64,000 nt of DNA from Sphingobium sp. (lineage in GTDB: Bacteria > Pseudomonadota > Alphaproteobacteria > Sphingomonadales > Sphingomonadaceae): assembly GCA_023266575.1 (NCBI GenBank), contig JAHFPV010000001.1, forward strand, positions 62,001-126,000. The letters run 5' to 3'. This document shows positions 36,246 to 42,723 of this stretch, one piece after another. Under the pieces are notes generated by a model that saw only the letters and a list, made by a program, of their open reading frames with translations, was not told the origin of the DNA and made no database searches. Position 1 is the first letter of the stretch. Each line of letters starts with the position of its first letter. Made by a program: the position numbers and the translations under genes.

Positions 36246-37232
36246 CTATATGTCCAGCTCAGTGTCGGCTTTTTCCGCCTGCGCACCGTAGCGTCGCGCC
36301 AGCACCGCGCAGGCCATCAGCTGAATCTGGTGGAACAACATCACCGGCAACAATATCGCGCCCACTGCACTGGCCGGGAATAGCAGCCCCGCCATCGGCA
36401 CCCCGGTCGCCAGGCTCTTCTTCGACCCGCAAAAGACCAGCACGATCCTCTCTGCCCGCGACAGGCCCATCATCCGCCCCAACCCCCAGGTGAAGCCCAG
36501 CACCACCGTGAGCAGAGCGACGCAAAGCCCGGCAAGCAACGCCATCTCCCCCGCCGACACGGTCTGCCACAGACCCTCGACCACCGCCGCGCTAAAGGCG
36601 GCATAGACCACCAGCAATATCGATCCGCGATCGACCCGCCCGATCATCGCCTTGTGCCGCGCCACGAACCCGCCGATCCACGGCCGAGCCAGATGGCCGA
36701 TCAGGAAGGGCAGCAGCAATTGCAGCACGATCCCCTCGATCGAGGCCAGCGAGATCAGGCTGCCGTTGCCCGTCCGCTGCATCAGCAGTGCGACCAGCAG
36801 CGGCGTCAGAACGATGCCCAGCAGGTTGGAGAAGGAGGCGCTGACCACGGCGGCGGCGACATTCCCCCGCGCAATCGCGGTAAAGGCGATGGAGGATTGC
36901 ACCGTCGATGGCAGCAGCGTGAGAAACAGCAGCCCCGCCCGCATCCCGTCCGGCACCGCGCCGATATGCTGGCTCGCCAGTCCCAGCAGCGGAAAGACGG
37001 CGAAGGTCGTCGCCAGCACTGCAAGATGCAGCCGCCACGCCTTTGCCCCCTCCCATATCGCCGCCCGCGACAATTTTGCGCCATGCAGAAAAAACAGCAG
37101 CACAATGCCCGCATCCGCCACGGCATCTGCGATCCGCGCTCCGTCGCCCCGCGCAGGCAGGATTGACGCTAGCGCAACCGTGCCAAGCAACAGCAGCAGG
37201 AAGGGATCGATCAGTTCACGAAGGCGGGTCAT
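36246..37232 (-). CDS. Bile acid:sodium symporter-family (SBF-like, YfeH-type) transporter
   Basis: 328 residues with about nine or ten membrane helices. Recognisable elements are DPFLLLLLGTVALASILPARG, FFLHGAKLSR, LTLLPSTVQSSIAFTAIARGN, ASFSNLLGIVLTPLL and the CGSKKSLATGVPMA stretch. The family carries organic anions by sodium coupling; the substrate is unknown. Start ATG 37232 (MTRLRELIDPF). The stop is 67 bp beyond the start of the Rieske gene, same strand. Confidence 0.9.
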   Translation of the reverse strand: MTRLRELIDPFLLLLLGTVALASILPARGDGARIADAVADAGIVLLFFLHGAKLSRAAIWEGAKAWRLHLAVLATTFAVFPLLGLASQHIGAVPDGMRAGLLFLTLLPSTVQSSIAFTAIARGNVAAAVVSASFSNLLGIVLTPLLVALLMQRTGNGSLISLASIEGIVLQLLLPFLIGHLARPWIGGFVARHKAMIGRVDRGSILLVVYAAFSAAVVEGLWQTVSAGEMALLAGLCVALLTVVLGFTWGLGRMMGLSRAERIVLVFCGSKKSLATGVPMAGLLFPASAVGAILLPVMLFHQIQLMACAVLARRYGAQAEKADTELDI

Positions 37233-37327
37233 CAGGCAACCTGGGCAGGGAAGGGCGAAAAAAGGGGGATAGACGCCGCCCCATCGTTGAGCCAACAGAT
37301 TCGCACAAGTCACAGAGGGAGCGGATC

Positions 37328-38086
37328 GTGAGCGAGTCTATTGCGGTGATCGAGCAGGGCGGCGTGCTGGAAATCCACATCGACCGGCCCGACAAGAAAA
37401 ATGCGCTGACCGGTCCCATGTATCGCACCATGACTGCCGCGCTGGCCGACGCCTCTGCCCGTGCCGACATTGGCGTGGTGCTCTTTGCGGGGCGCGGCGA
37501 CGCCTTTTGCGCAGGCAATGACCTCAAGGACTTCATGGCCGGGCCGGAAGGAGGCGCTGCGGCCTTCGCCTTCATCCGCGCCATCGCCGCCTTCGACAAG
37601 CCGCTGGTCGCTGCCGTACAGGGGCTGGCCGTGGGCGTCGGCACAACGATGCTGTTCCACTGCGATCTGGTCTATGCCGCGCCCGATGCGCGCTTCATCA
37701 TGCCGTTCGTCAATCTGGGGATCGTGCCGGAAGCGGGGTCCAGCCTGCTTGCGCCGGCCGTGATGGGCCATGCCAAGGCAGCGGCGATGCTGATGCTGGG
37801 CGAACCGATGGATGCGGAAGGGGCCGACCGCGCGGGCTTTGTCACCGCCATCGTCCCGGCCGACACATTGCTCGACCATGCCCGCGCTAAAGCCGCCGCG
37901 CTGATGGCCAAACCGCCCCAGGCGCTTGCCGCCACCCGTCGCCTGATGAAGGGCGATCCGGCAGCACTAACCGCCCGGATTGAAGAGGAGGCGCGGCTTT
38001 TCCAGCAATCTCTGGCCTCGCCCGAAGCCCAGGAAGCCTTCACCGCCTTCTTCGAAAAACGCCCCCCGGTCTTTAAGAGGGGATAG
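37328..38086 (+). CDS. Enoyl-CoA hydratase/isomerase-family protein
   Basis: 252 residues of the crotonase fold; hydrates or isomerises an enoyl-CoA. Features: IDRPDKKNALTGPMYRTM, oxyanion-hole strands FAGRGDAFCAGNDLKDF and AVQGLAVGVGTTMLFHCDLV, then FVNLGIVPEAGSSLLAP. The glutamate of the VPEAGS stretch is the usual catalytic acid position. GTG 37328 is the start, with AGGGAGCGG upstream. Overlaps the 3' end of the convergent DMT exporter by 14 bp. The specific substrate is not identifiable. Confidence 0.92.
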   Translation: MSESIAVIEQGGVLEIHIDRPDKKNALTGPMYRTMTAALADASARADIGVVLFAGRGDAFCAGNDLKDFMAGPEGGAAAFAFIRAIAAFDKPLVAAVQGLAVGVGTTMLFHCDLVYAAPDARFIMPFVNLGIVPEAGSSLLAPAVMGHAKAAAMLMLGEPMDAEGADRAGFVTAIVPADTLLDHARAKAAALMAKPPQALAATRRLMKGDPAALTARIEEEARLFQQSLASPEAQEAFTAFFEKRPPVFKRG

Positions 38087-38993
38087 GTCCGTCCACCTGT
38101 TTGCCAAAGCGTAACTCGCTCACGATCACCGCAGCAACGATCAGCACCCCGCCCAGCAGCGCCATGGGCGGCAGGCGGTCGCCCGCTATTCTGCCGATGA
38201 TCCCGGCCCAGACCGGTTCCCCCGCATAGATCAAAGTCGCCCGCGTCGGCGACACGGTGCGCTGCGCCCAGTTCATCACCAGCTGGATGATCGCGGTCAT
38301 CGCGCCAAGGCCACAGGCGGCGATCACCACTGCCCAGGAGAAGGGCGGGATCGCCTCACCCGCCGGGACCATGCAGGCAAAGGCGAGCAGGGACGTCACC
38401 GCCAGTTGCACCACCGTCACCCGCAGCACGTTCACGCTGCCTGCCCACAGGCTGATGAAGATGATCTCCAGCGCAATCGCCACCGTGCTGATCAGCGTCA
38501 ATATCTCGCCCCGGCCCAGCGCCATGCCACCCTCTGGCGCGGCGACCAGCAAAAGGCCGATGAACGCCAGCGCCACCCCGATCCAGCTGGCGAGTCTAGG
38601 TCGCCGCCGCAGGATGATCCATTGCAGCACCGGCACCAACGGCACATAGGCGGCGGTAATGAAAGCCGAAGCGCTGCTCGAAATCGTCTGAAGTCCCCAG
38701 GTTTGGAGCGTGTAGCCGACGAAAATCCCCAGCCCGATCACCAGCCCCGCCCAGGCTTCACGCCAGGTCAGCCCGCGCAGTACCGGGATCGCCAGTGGCA
38801 GGGTCAGCAACGCCGCCGTGCCGAAACGCAGTCCGACAAAGTAAAGCGGTCCCGACTGCGTCATCGCGCCATGGACAATCAGGAACGTCCCGCCCCACAG
38901 CATCGTCACGCCGATCAGCGCGAGTTCGGGACGGCCGATCAGCCAGCGGCTGGGGGCAGGGGGACGGTCAAGGACGGCGGCGGCTTGGGTCAT
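38073..38993 (-). CDS. EamA/DMT-family membrane exporter
   Basis: 306 residues with ten predicted helices in two EamA repeats. Examples are LALIGVTMLWGGTFLIVHGAM, LQTISSSASAFITAAYVPLVPVLQWI and SPTRATLIYAGEPVWAGIIG. Different in sequence from the DMT exporter at 6450. Start ATG 38993 (MTQAAAVLDRPP); an in-frame start at 39047 adds a non-hydrophobic leader. Substrate unknown. Confidence 0.9.
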   Translation of the reverse strand: MTQAAAVLDRPPAPSRWLIGRPELALIGVTMLWGGTFLIVHGAMTQSGPLYFVGLRFGTAALLTLPLAIPVLRGLTWREAWAGLVIGLGIFVGYTLQTWGLQTISSSASAFITAAYVPLVPVLQWIILRRRPRLASWIGVALAFIGLLLVAAPEGGMALGRGEILTLISTVAIALEIIFISLWAGSVNVLRVTVVQLAVTSLLAFACMVPAGEAIPPFSWAVVIAACGLGAMTAIIQLVMNWAQRTVSPTRATLIYAGEPVWAGIIGRIAGDRLPPMALLGGVLIVAAVIVSELRFGKQVDGPIPS

Positions 38994-39068
38994 GCGCCGA
39001 CCGCTATGGACCCCGCAGGGCGCGGTCAAGCCGAGGGTGCGCGGCATGAGGGCCGCGCCCCGGACGGA

Positions 39069-39383
39069 TCATTCGTTCTTCAGGTCCTTGCCTGCTTCTT
39101 CCAGCGATGCGCCGACATCGCGCTTGGCGGCGTCCGCCTTGCGTTCAGCGTCGCTGGTTGCTTCGCTCGTCGTCGCGCCGATCTTTTCCGCGCCCTCGTC
39201 GATTGCGCGTCCGGCCTTGTCCAGCCCATTGTCGATCTTGTCGCCAGCGCGATCGACCGACTGGCTGATGTCATTGCCGATCGAAGCGCCGGCATTTTCG
39301 ACGCTATCCTCGGTCTTTTCCGAGCAGGCCGAGAGGCTGGCGACCGACAGGACCGCAAGTGCGGCCAGAACAGATGTGCGCAT
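39069..39383 (-). CDS. Small putative lipoprotein with amphipathic helical repeats
   Basis: 104 residues; signal peptide MRTSVLAALAVLSVASLSAC with lipobox LSAC (lipidated Cys20). The mature part is a long, highly charged, alanine-rich stretch with recurring D/E-x-A-G-x-x-I/L units (IGNDISQSVDRAGDKIDNGL, DEGAEKIGATTSEATSDAE), resembling late-embryogenesis-abundant/ElaB-like helices. It probably sits in the cell envelope; stress protection is a guess from the repeat type. Start ATG 39383 follows a GGAGCC. Confidence 0.8.
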   Translation of the reverse strand: MRTSVLAALAVLSVASLSACSEKTEDSVENAGASIGNDISQSVDRAGDKIDNGLDKAGRAIDEGAEKIGATTSEATSDAERKADAAKRDVGASLEEAGKDLKNE

Positions 39384-39446
39384 GATGGCTCCTTTTCCCA
39401 TTTGCGTGGAGCGACATAAGCGCAGCAGGCGCGATAAGGTTGCGTG

Positions 39447-39962
39447 CTATCCGCCGCGCAGCCCGAACACCATCGACCGGTCCTGATCGGGGATCAGCCC
39501 TTCCAATACCCGCCAGAAACCGGTGACCGACCCTTGCCCCGCCTGCGCATAGGCCGCGGCCATCTTCTCGCGCAGCGCGCGGAACAGTTCCGCCTCCAGC
39601 GTCGCGCCCGCCGCGCTCAGCCGCAGCAATTTCTGGCGACGGTCGTTGGGACCGGGCCGCGTCTCGATATAGCCGCGCTCGATCAGGTCATTGAGAACCC
39701 GCCCCAATGACTGCTTGGTGATCGCCAGCAACCGCAGCAGATCCTTGACCGTCAGGTCGGGCTGGCGCGAGATGAAATAGAGTGCGCGATGATGCGCCCG
39801 GCCCAGCCCGATCGCCGCCAGCCCTTCGTCAATAGACCGGGTCAGGGCCGAATAGCCGAAATAGAGCATCTCGATCCCGCGCCGTATCTCATCCTCGCGC
39901 AGGAACAGCGGGGAGGCAGGCGACATTTGGGCGGAGGAAGGCGATGAACTGGTGACGGTCAT
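39447..39962 (-). CDS. MarR-family transcriptional regulator
   Basis: 171 residues with a winged helix: LGRAHHRALYFISRQPDLTVKDLLRLL, the recognition helix ITKQSLGRVLNDLIERGYI and the wing TRPGPNDRRQKLLRLSAAG. Probably a dimeric repressor responding to a small molecule. No target operon is obvious; the neighbours are a lipoprotein gene and tRNA-Gln. No operator-like palindrome was identified in the short upstream gap. Confidence 0.93.
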   Translation of the reverse strand: MTVTSSSPSSAQMSPASPLFLREDEIRRGIEMLYFGYSALTRSIDEGLAAIGLGRAHHRALYFISRQPDLTVKDLLRLLAITKQSLGRVLNDLIERGYIETRPGPNDRRQKLLRLSAAGATLEAELFRALREKMAAAYAQAGQGSVTGFWRVLEGLIPDQDRSMVFGLRGG

Positions 39963-40085
39963 GGCTGCGTTGATCCAGCGCGGGAGGAAAGTATCCTAAT
40001 GCCGTCCCAAAAGGATGATGACTAGGCTTTCCTTTCGCCAATCACACGCTATATGCCTGACCGCGCCGACGAAAGTCGGCCCTGC

Positions 40086-40160
40086 TGGGGCGTCGCCAAG
40101 CGGTAAGGCAGCGGCTTTTGATGCCGCCATGCGCAGGTTCGAATCCTGCCGCCCCAGCCA
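40086..40160 (+). tRNA. tRNA-Gln (anticodon TTG), integration site of an island
   Basis: Cloverleaf: acceptor TGGGGCG/CGCCCCA, D-arm GCCAAGCGGTAAGGC, anticodon stem GCGGC/GCCGC with loop TTTTGAT (anticodon TTG), T-arm GCAGGTTCGAATCCTGC, and encoded CCA end. Its last bases are duplicated 2.5 kb downstream at 42624-42641, marking an integration event that left the tRNA intact. Confidence 0.97.
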
Positions 40161-40161
40161 A
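40144..40161 (+). repeat. attL direct repeat (tRNA-Gln 3' end)
   Basis: TCCTGCCGCCCCAGCCAA, part of the intact tRNA-Gln gene; an identical copy is at 42624-42641. Confidence 0.93.
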
Positions 40162-40211
40162 ACACAGATTTTCCTTATAATACATAAACTTACGGGTAAT
40201 TTTTCTCTGAT

Positions 40212-40236
40212 TGTGTGACAGGTCTGTGTGACAGGT
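40212..40236 (+). promoter_or_regulatory. Paired TGTGTGACAGGT repeats, left end (candidate integrase arm sites)
   Basis: Two perfect copies of TGTGTGACAGGT (40212-40223 and 40225-40236) with a 13-bp period, 51 bp inside attL. The second overlaps the GTG start of the abi gene, so a bound recombinase could affect its expression. Confidence 0.7.
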
Positions 40237-41040
40237 TCGGATGACTTCTTTAAACCATCGGGATCAGCGGATGATGGCTTTGACCCTGTCGCATCATTGC
40301 CGACAGACAGGATTGAACGTGCCCTCACCTTCCGCACCGCCTTAATCAATGAAGCAACTGGCGGCTCAATGAGTAGCGCCGTCTACAAGGTTCTGCGGGC
40401 TGAGCTGTTAGCCGATCCGAGCTTAGCCTCGCTCGTGCCCCGTTTCATCCGCGTCTGTCAGGACAGCGGCGATTTCTGGCAGTTCATCAAGGCCGAGTAC
40501 AGCACTTATGCCGAGCGCAGAACGTATCTGAGGGAACAGTTTGCGCCGCTCATGGAAAGGATTGAGCAAGGGGCCAGCCCTAGCTCCACCTTCATTACGG
40601 AGGGGTTACAGACATTCGATGCGGCGGAGGTGCATCGTGTTTGGTCGAAGGCCATCTCTCGATGTGAGCAGGACCCAGAAGGAGCGGTCACTTCAGCGCG
40701 CACACTGCTTGAAAGCGTCTGTATGTACGTCCTTGACGGTATTGATGCCAATACACCCCTCTACGGCCCTGGTGATGATCTCCCGAAACTATATCGGCTG
40801 ACTGCCGAGAAGCTTAATCTTGCCCCGTCCCAGCATACTGAACAAGTTTTCAAACAGCTGCTCGGAGGATGCGTGACGGTGGTTGAGGGTGTGGGCGCAA
40901 TCCGAAACCGCCTTGGTGATGCCCACGGCAAGGGGCGTCGGCCTGTACGGATTGCCGCTAGGCACGCGCATCTAGTCGTCAATCTTTCAGGCGCTATGGC
41001 GCTTTATCTAGTGCAGACCGCTGCAGCGCGCGGTATTTGA
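40228..41040 (+). CDS. Abortive-infection-family protein (Abi_C-type C-terminal domain)
   Basis: 270 residues from GTG 40228; no later start fits before Met48. The C-terminal ~90 residues contain the family signature, with GVGAIRNRLGDAHGKGRR followed by RHAHLVVNLSGAMALYLVQT, as in 'abortive infection family protein' (PF14355-type, recalled from memory). The middle has a conserved-looking ARTLLESVCMYVLDG helix. No signal peptide or membrane helix. Family members are encoded in defence and mobile regions; toxicity or phage resistance has been shown only for some. First gene inside attL; composition is less GC-rich than the chromosome around it. It may form a unit with the FRG-like fragment 36 bp downstream. 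Confidence 0.85.
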   Translation: MTGSDDFFKPSGSADDGFDPVASLPTDRIERALTFRTALINEATGGSMSSAVYKVLRAELLADPSLASLVPRFIRVCQDSGDFWQFIKAEYSTYAERRTYLREQFAPLMERIEQGASPSSTFITEGLQTFDAAEVHRVWSKAISRCEQDPEGAVTSARTLLESVCMYVLDGIDANTPLYGPGDDLPKLYRLTAEKLNLAPSQHTEQVFKQLLGGCVTVVEGVGAIRNRLGDAHGKGRRPVRIAARHAHLVVNLSGAMALYLVQTAAARGI

Positions 41041-41062
41041 TCGGACCGCAAGGTTTTTACGA

Positions 41063-41072
41063 GGGGGGGGGG
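41063..41072 (+). repeat. G10 homopolymer before a GTG start
   Basis: Ten consecutive guanines just upstream of the candidate GTG start 41077, in the position of a ribosome-binding site. Such tracts are prone to slippage in replication and also to sequencing error. Confidence 0.9.
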
Positions 41073-41076
41073 CCGG

Positions 41077-41493
41077 GTGCAGGGACAGTGGATCGGACGT
41101 TGCGAAGGAACGAACTCGGGAACGGTCATTATCGATGTGGACGATTGCGGGCCATTTTTTCAAGGCACCGCTGCTCTCTTTGAGGATGAGCAAGGCTTGC
41201 CGGGGAGCTTTGTCAGCTTTAGGACACTTGACCGTGGAAGAGAACATCAGTTCGATGAACTAACCGTTACGCCTTTAGACCCCACCAATTATAATTTCAG
41301 CGATCGTGATGCCCTCGTTGCGTATTATAAAAACGCTGGTCACGAGTTGACATTCCCAAGGACCGCCAGTGTTCACCTGAAGCTAGAAGGCGATGTCCTA
41401 AACGCGAGCTGGAAAACCGACATAGGGACGACCGGAAGCGCGGCTAGGCACCTGCTTGAGCCAGCCGACGCTGGGGCCGCGCCGCCGCCTTGA
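41077..41493 (+). CDS. Fragment resembling the N-terminal domain of FRG-domain proteins
   Basis: 138 residues from GTG 41077. The sequence WIGRCEGTNSGTVIIDVDD followed by GTAALFEDEQGLPGSFVSF, FPRTASVHLKLEG and ASWKTDIGTTGSA resembles, from memory, the beta-rich N-terminal region of proteins that carry an FRG domain further on. The FRG domain is absent: family-like sequence ends near 41448 and the frame closes in a Pro/Ala-rich tail, so this is probably a truncated gene. Same strand as the abi gene, 36 bp after it. It may be non-functional or may be a stand-alone beta domain. Confidence 0.55.
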   Translation: MQGQWIGRCEGTNSGTVIIDVDDCGPFFQGTAALFEDEQGLPGSFVSFRTLDRGREHQFDELTVTPLDPTNYNFSDRDALVAYYKNAGHELTFPRTASVHLKLEGDVLNASWKTDIGTTGSAARHLLEPADAGAAPPP

Positions 41494-41793
41494 TAAGAAT
41501 ACGCCGTAGGTTGTGTGGACGGAGCCGCCGGGGGAGCCTTGGAACAACGCCCGGAGTTCGGTGAAGGTTGTCGGCGTCCCCGACCGGCAGGCCATCGCGG
41601 CGAACATGAATACGGCCATTTGGGTTGATGACAGGCGGGTCGGGGTGGCGGACGCCAAAAACGCAAGTCCCAGCGCCCATGTGCGCAAGCTAGGAATCGC
41701 CTCCATTTCACTTACAGTCCCGCGCACCCTTCCTGCCCCTTCTCCGCCCGGTGCATTGTGGCGGACGGCACGATGGTTTGTCACCCGTGCCAA
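41398..41793 (-). pseudogene. Possible remnant of a winged-helix regulator
   Basis: An open frame of 131 residues on the minus strand. The middle, LSSTQMAVFMFAAMACRSG followed by FTELRALFQGSPGGSVHTTY and VGWLKQ, resembles the MarR-like winged-helix proteins found in integrase-bearing islands. Sequence after VGWLKQ overlaps the FRG-like fragment antisense and is not family-like, suggesting a deletion junction near 41450-41500. The first ~30 residues are also unconvincing. Low confidence. Confidence 0.35.
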
Positions 41794-41896
41794 TCGACTT
41801 TTCTTCGACCAGAAAACAGAAAGTTACGGCGGGTCGATTCCCTCAAATGTCGGGAAATGAACTGGACTGCGTCGTAGCAGTAGGAGCAAGGCTCCT

Positions 41897-42509
41897 TTAT
41901 GCGGAAGGCAGGTTCACGCCGGGATATGCGATCATCGCCACGATTGACGCCATGCGCGCCAGCGACACGGTCTTGCCGTAGGTCTTGAACGTAAACACCT
42001 TCTCGTGTCCGACCAGCTGCGCCACCTCGTTGGCCGGAATGCCTGCCTCTTCCAGCTGCCCCACGAAGTTCTTACGAAACGAGTGGAACACCTTGCGCCG
42101 GTCATTGAAGCCCCGCGCTTGCTTCAGCCGTGAGAACTCCCGGCCAGCGTCGGCCCCTGCTTTCTTCCCCGGCCCTTCTTCGTTGAATTGAGGCCACACG
42201 CGGCCCGATGATTTGCCCGCAGCGCGCTCCGCCAGCCATGACAGGGCGGGATGCAAAGGCAGCTTCTTCGCGAACGCGGGCGTAAATCGCGCGCAATGAC
42301 CCGGTGGTCGGGTCTGCCGTATTTGCCAGCCCGCTCCACTCCAGCCGCAGGGTCGCCTCCCAAGCCCCTGCCTCGACCCGCGCCAGTTTCCTGTCGGAGG
42401 TTCCTAAGGTTTTCTGGAGGAACTCTTTGCCGTCGTAAAGGAGTTGCATTTCCTTCGGAATGCGGACCTTGGCGGAGTAGCGATTGTGGCGGAGGATCAG
42501 GGTAGCCAT
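41897..42509 (-). pseudogene. Tyrosine recombinase/integrase with internal deletion
   Basis: The N-terminal piece begins at ATG 42509 (MATLILRHNRYSAKVRIPKE) and reads in frame to about 42250. The C-terminal piece, in another frame from about 42256 to the stop at 41897, has VFHSFRKNFVGQLEEAG, with the box II His-x-x-Arg (HSFR), then VAQLVGHE and the tyrosine region FKTYGKT. The core-binding domain and first catalytic arginine are missing: about 205 codons remain of a family that usually has 350-450. Located just inside attR, the expected position for an island integrase. Confidence 0.82.
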
Positions 42510-42525
42510 GTGTCATCTTTGCCCG

Positions 42526-42550
42526 TGTGTGACAGGTTTGTGTGACAGCT
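42526..42550 (+). promoter_or_regulatory. Paired TGTGTGACAGGT repeats, right end (candidate integrase arm sites)
   Basis: TGTGTGACAGGT (42526-42537) and TGTGTGACAGCT (42539-42550, one mismatch), with the same 13-bp period and same strand as the pair at 40212-40236. They lie between the integrase start and attR. Confidence 0.7.
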
Positions 42551-42623
42551 ATGTGTGGCATAACCACCGGTAAATCAACAGAATATATACGATCCAAGGC
42601 CTTAACCCCTGTCTGGCTCAGCC

Positions 42624-42641
42624 TCCTGCCGCCCCAGCCAA
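42624..42641 (+). repeat. attR direct repeat
   Basis: TCCTGCCGCCCCAGCCAA, identical to 40144-40161; no tRNA body precedes it, so this is the duplicated end left by integration. Confidence 0.93.
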
Positions 42642-42723
42642 TTTTCCTGAACATCACCGAATCACCCTGACAGGGGAGGCGGAGAAGGCTTCTGCCTTCC
42701 GCGCCTCCCGTCATGGGGATGTC

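Larger units (their letters stand above)
40144..42641. mobile_element. Decayed integrative island in tRNA-Gln
   Basis: A 2.5-kb segment between two copies of an 18-bp sequence from the tRNA-Gln 3' end. It contains an Abi_C-type gene, a truncated FRG-type N-terminal domain, a possible winged-helix remnant on the minus strand and a tyrosine integrase with a large internal deletion. Base composition is lower in GC in the left half than the flanking genes. Paired 12-bp repeats near both ends look like integrase arm sites. With the integrase broken, the island is probably fixed. Confidence 0.88.

Noticed and set aside
41513-41860. Plus-strand open frame opposite the winged-helix remnant
   Set aside because: Low-complexity shadow with no motif; the minus-strand reading has better, though still weak, family resemblance.
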